This document shows, piece after piece, positions 63,073 through 64,000 of a stretch of 64,000 nucleotides of DNA. Positions within the stretch are counted from its first letter, which is position 1. The number at the start of each line of letters is the position of its first letter. The DNA comes from an uncultured bacterium. GTDB lineage: Bacteria > Planctomycetota > GCA-002687715. The DNA lies in NCBI GenBank assembly GCA_902826835.1, contig CADEGH010000005.1, positions 98,006-162,005 of the forward strand, read 5' to 3'. Both the position numbers and the translations under genes were made by a program. The notes under the pieces were generated by a model that worked only from the letters and a program-made list of their open reading frames with translations, had not been told where the DNA came from and made no database searches.

Positions 63073-63964
63073 GGTTCATCACCTGCTCTTTGAGTCGTTC
63101 GATCGCACACTTGATCTCGATCACGGCTTGGGCGATCTCCGCGTCGTTGGCTTTGGCGCCGAGGGTGTTGGTTTCCCGCAACATTTCCTGGAGCAGGAAC
63201 TCGAGGCGTCGGCCGTGGGGGCCTTCGCCCGAAAGCCCGGCAGAAAAGGCGTCGAGGTGAGCGTTCAGCCGCGCCAACTCCTCGGAGATGTCGGTGCGAT
63301 CCGCGAGGAGACACACTTCCCGCGCCAGTTCGCTTTCCCCGAGGGGTGGGAACTCGCCGAGCTCCTGACGGAGGGCGGTCACCCGGTGGAGCAAGCGGTC
63401 GCGCAATTCGGTCACGATTTTTGGTGCCCGCGCCATCACGCGCACAAAGTGCCGACGGACTTGGGCGAGCTCGGCCTCGAGGGCGGACAACAGCGCGCGC
63501 CCTTCGATGCTTCGAGTCGCGTTCCAAGCTTGGACCGCGGCTTCGGTGGCCCGCAGCACGGCCGCCCGCCGCGGTTCGTCGGTCTCATCCTCCAAGTCGT
63601 TGACCATGACGCCCGGAAGGGTGAGGAGCGAGGGAAGAAGGGCCGTGGAATCGGAAGTCTGAAGGGGGAGGCCCAAGCGATCTCGAAGTCCGATGATCTC
63701 GCGATACCAGCCTTCGGCCACCTCCGAGTTGAGCCTCGCTCGGCCGGTAGTCGTCCGGGATTGTTCGCTGACCGAGACCGTGATGGTGCCCCGGGTCGCC
63801 GCCCGGTTTACGATCTCGGAGATCTCCGTCTCCAGACGCTCGAGCGAGGGGGGGAGCTTCACCACCAACTTGAGGTAGCGATGGTTGACCGAGCGGACGT
63901 CGACATGGAGGGCCCGGCCCCCTGCGTCTTGCACCGACGAACCGAACCCGGTCATGCTGCGCAT
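63065..63964 (-). CDS. yicC: YicC family endoribonuclease-like protein
   Basis: 299 aa. ATG 63964 gives MRSMTGFG, the standard YicC N-terminus; the GTG one codon earlier is also possible. YicC/YloC proteins are metal-dependent endoribonucleases linked to stationary phase and RyhB turnover in E. coli. Other family signs are SVNHRYLKL, the long central helices and the C-terminal EFLLQEMLRETNTLGAKAND and EIKCAIERLKEQVMN. The start overlaps the stop of a further upstream gene (TGATG), and it precedes gmk as in many bacteria. Confidence 0.95.
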   Translation of the reverse strand: MRSMTGFGSSVQDAGGRALHVDVRSVNHRYLKLVVKLPPSLERLETEISEIVNRAATRGTITVSVSEQSRTTTGRARLNSEVAEGWYREIIGLRDRLGLPLQTSDSTALLPSLLTLPGVMVNDLEDETDEPRRAAVLRATEAAVQAWNATRSIEGRALLSALEAELAQVRRHFVRVMARAPKIVTELRDRLLHRVTALRQELGEFPPLGESELAREVCLLADRTDISEELARLNAHLDAFSAGLSGEGPHGRRLEFLLQEMLRETNTLGAKANDAEIAQAVIEIKCAIERLKEQVMNLE

Positions 63965-64000
63965 CACTGCGGGGTGGCCTTGGGACGAGAGCCCGGCTTG
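63964..64000 (-). CDS. 3' end of an upstream gene, cut by the window edge
   Basis: On the minus strand the last 11 codons before a TGA read KPGSRPKATPQ; the TGA overlaps the yicC ATG as TGATG, the coupling style used throughout this run. Too short to identify. Confidence 0.4.
   Translation of the reverse strand, partial: KPGSRPKATPQ

Overview
This 64 kb window is high-GC bacterial chromosome, gene-dense on both strands, and most likely from a Planctomycetota bacterium of an uncultured or rarely cultured lineage. That placement is an inference. It rests on the adjacent DUF1800/DUF1501 pair, very large secreted repeat proteins, the CotH/VTC/DUF4956 operon, separate coaB and coaC genes, two MBOAT/AlgX-type O-acetylation cassettes and the frequent lack of strong Shine-Dalgarno sequences. 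I saw no rRNA, tRNA, insertion sequence, prophage or CRISPR array.

Layout. 0.3-5 kb: a 1557-residue secreted trypsin-like peptidase with three W-N/W-D repeats and five IPT/TIG domains. 5-10 kb: an isocitrate/isopropylmalate dehydrogenase-family enzyme, dodecin, and the DUF1800-DUF1501 pair. 10-13 kb: a GT2 glycosyltransferase with an unidentified toroid-like protein. 13-17 kb: a membrane protein, a BaiN-type flavoprotein, and a TPR lipoprotein coupled to an orphan PhoB-type response regulator. 17-22.5 kb: a membrane-embedded spermidine-synthase-like protein, PriA and a MazG-like protein. 23-30 kb: two convergent MBOAT + AlgX/AlgJ-like cassettes. 30-37 kb: an S9 peptidase and a complete RNA repair locus (rtcR divergent from rtcB-rtcA, with a sigma-54-like promoter between). 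37-40 kb: small secreted proteins and a B12-type radical SAM enzyme with a CX4CX2C motif. 40-43 kb: a propeller-like secreted protein with about 14 repeats. 43-50 kb: a four-gene minus-strand operon (CotH-lamin tail, secreted protein, VTC, DUF4956) ending in a clear terminator, preceded by an OprP-like porin. 50-64 kb: a long minus-strand housekeeping run (yicC, gmk, rpoZ-like, coaC, coaB, dut, ftsK, an FtsK-like protein without motor, rimO, then pgsA, pgpA, a SpoIIE-like protein, gph-like, panD).

How the genes fit together. The cassettes at 10-13 and 23-30 kb point to an O-acetylated surface or secreted polysaccharide. The 43-50 kb operon suggests surface protein kinase-like and polyphosphate-type chemistry beside a phosphate-porin-like protein. 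The last 14 kb couples nucleotide, CoA and phospholipid synthesis with chromosome segregation. The observations most worth following up are the motorless FtsK paralogue, the SpoIIE-like phosphatase whose expected catalytic acids are changed, the small-secreted-protein/radical-SAM neighbourhood and the mirrored acetylation cassettes.
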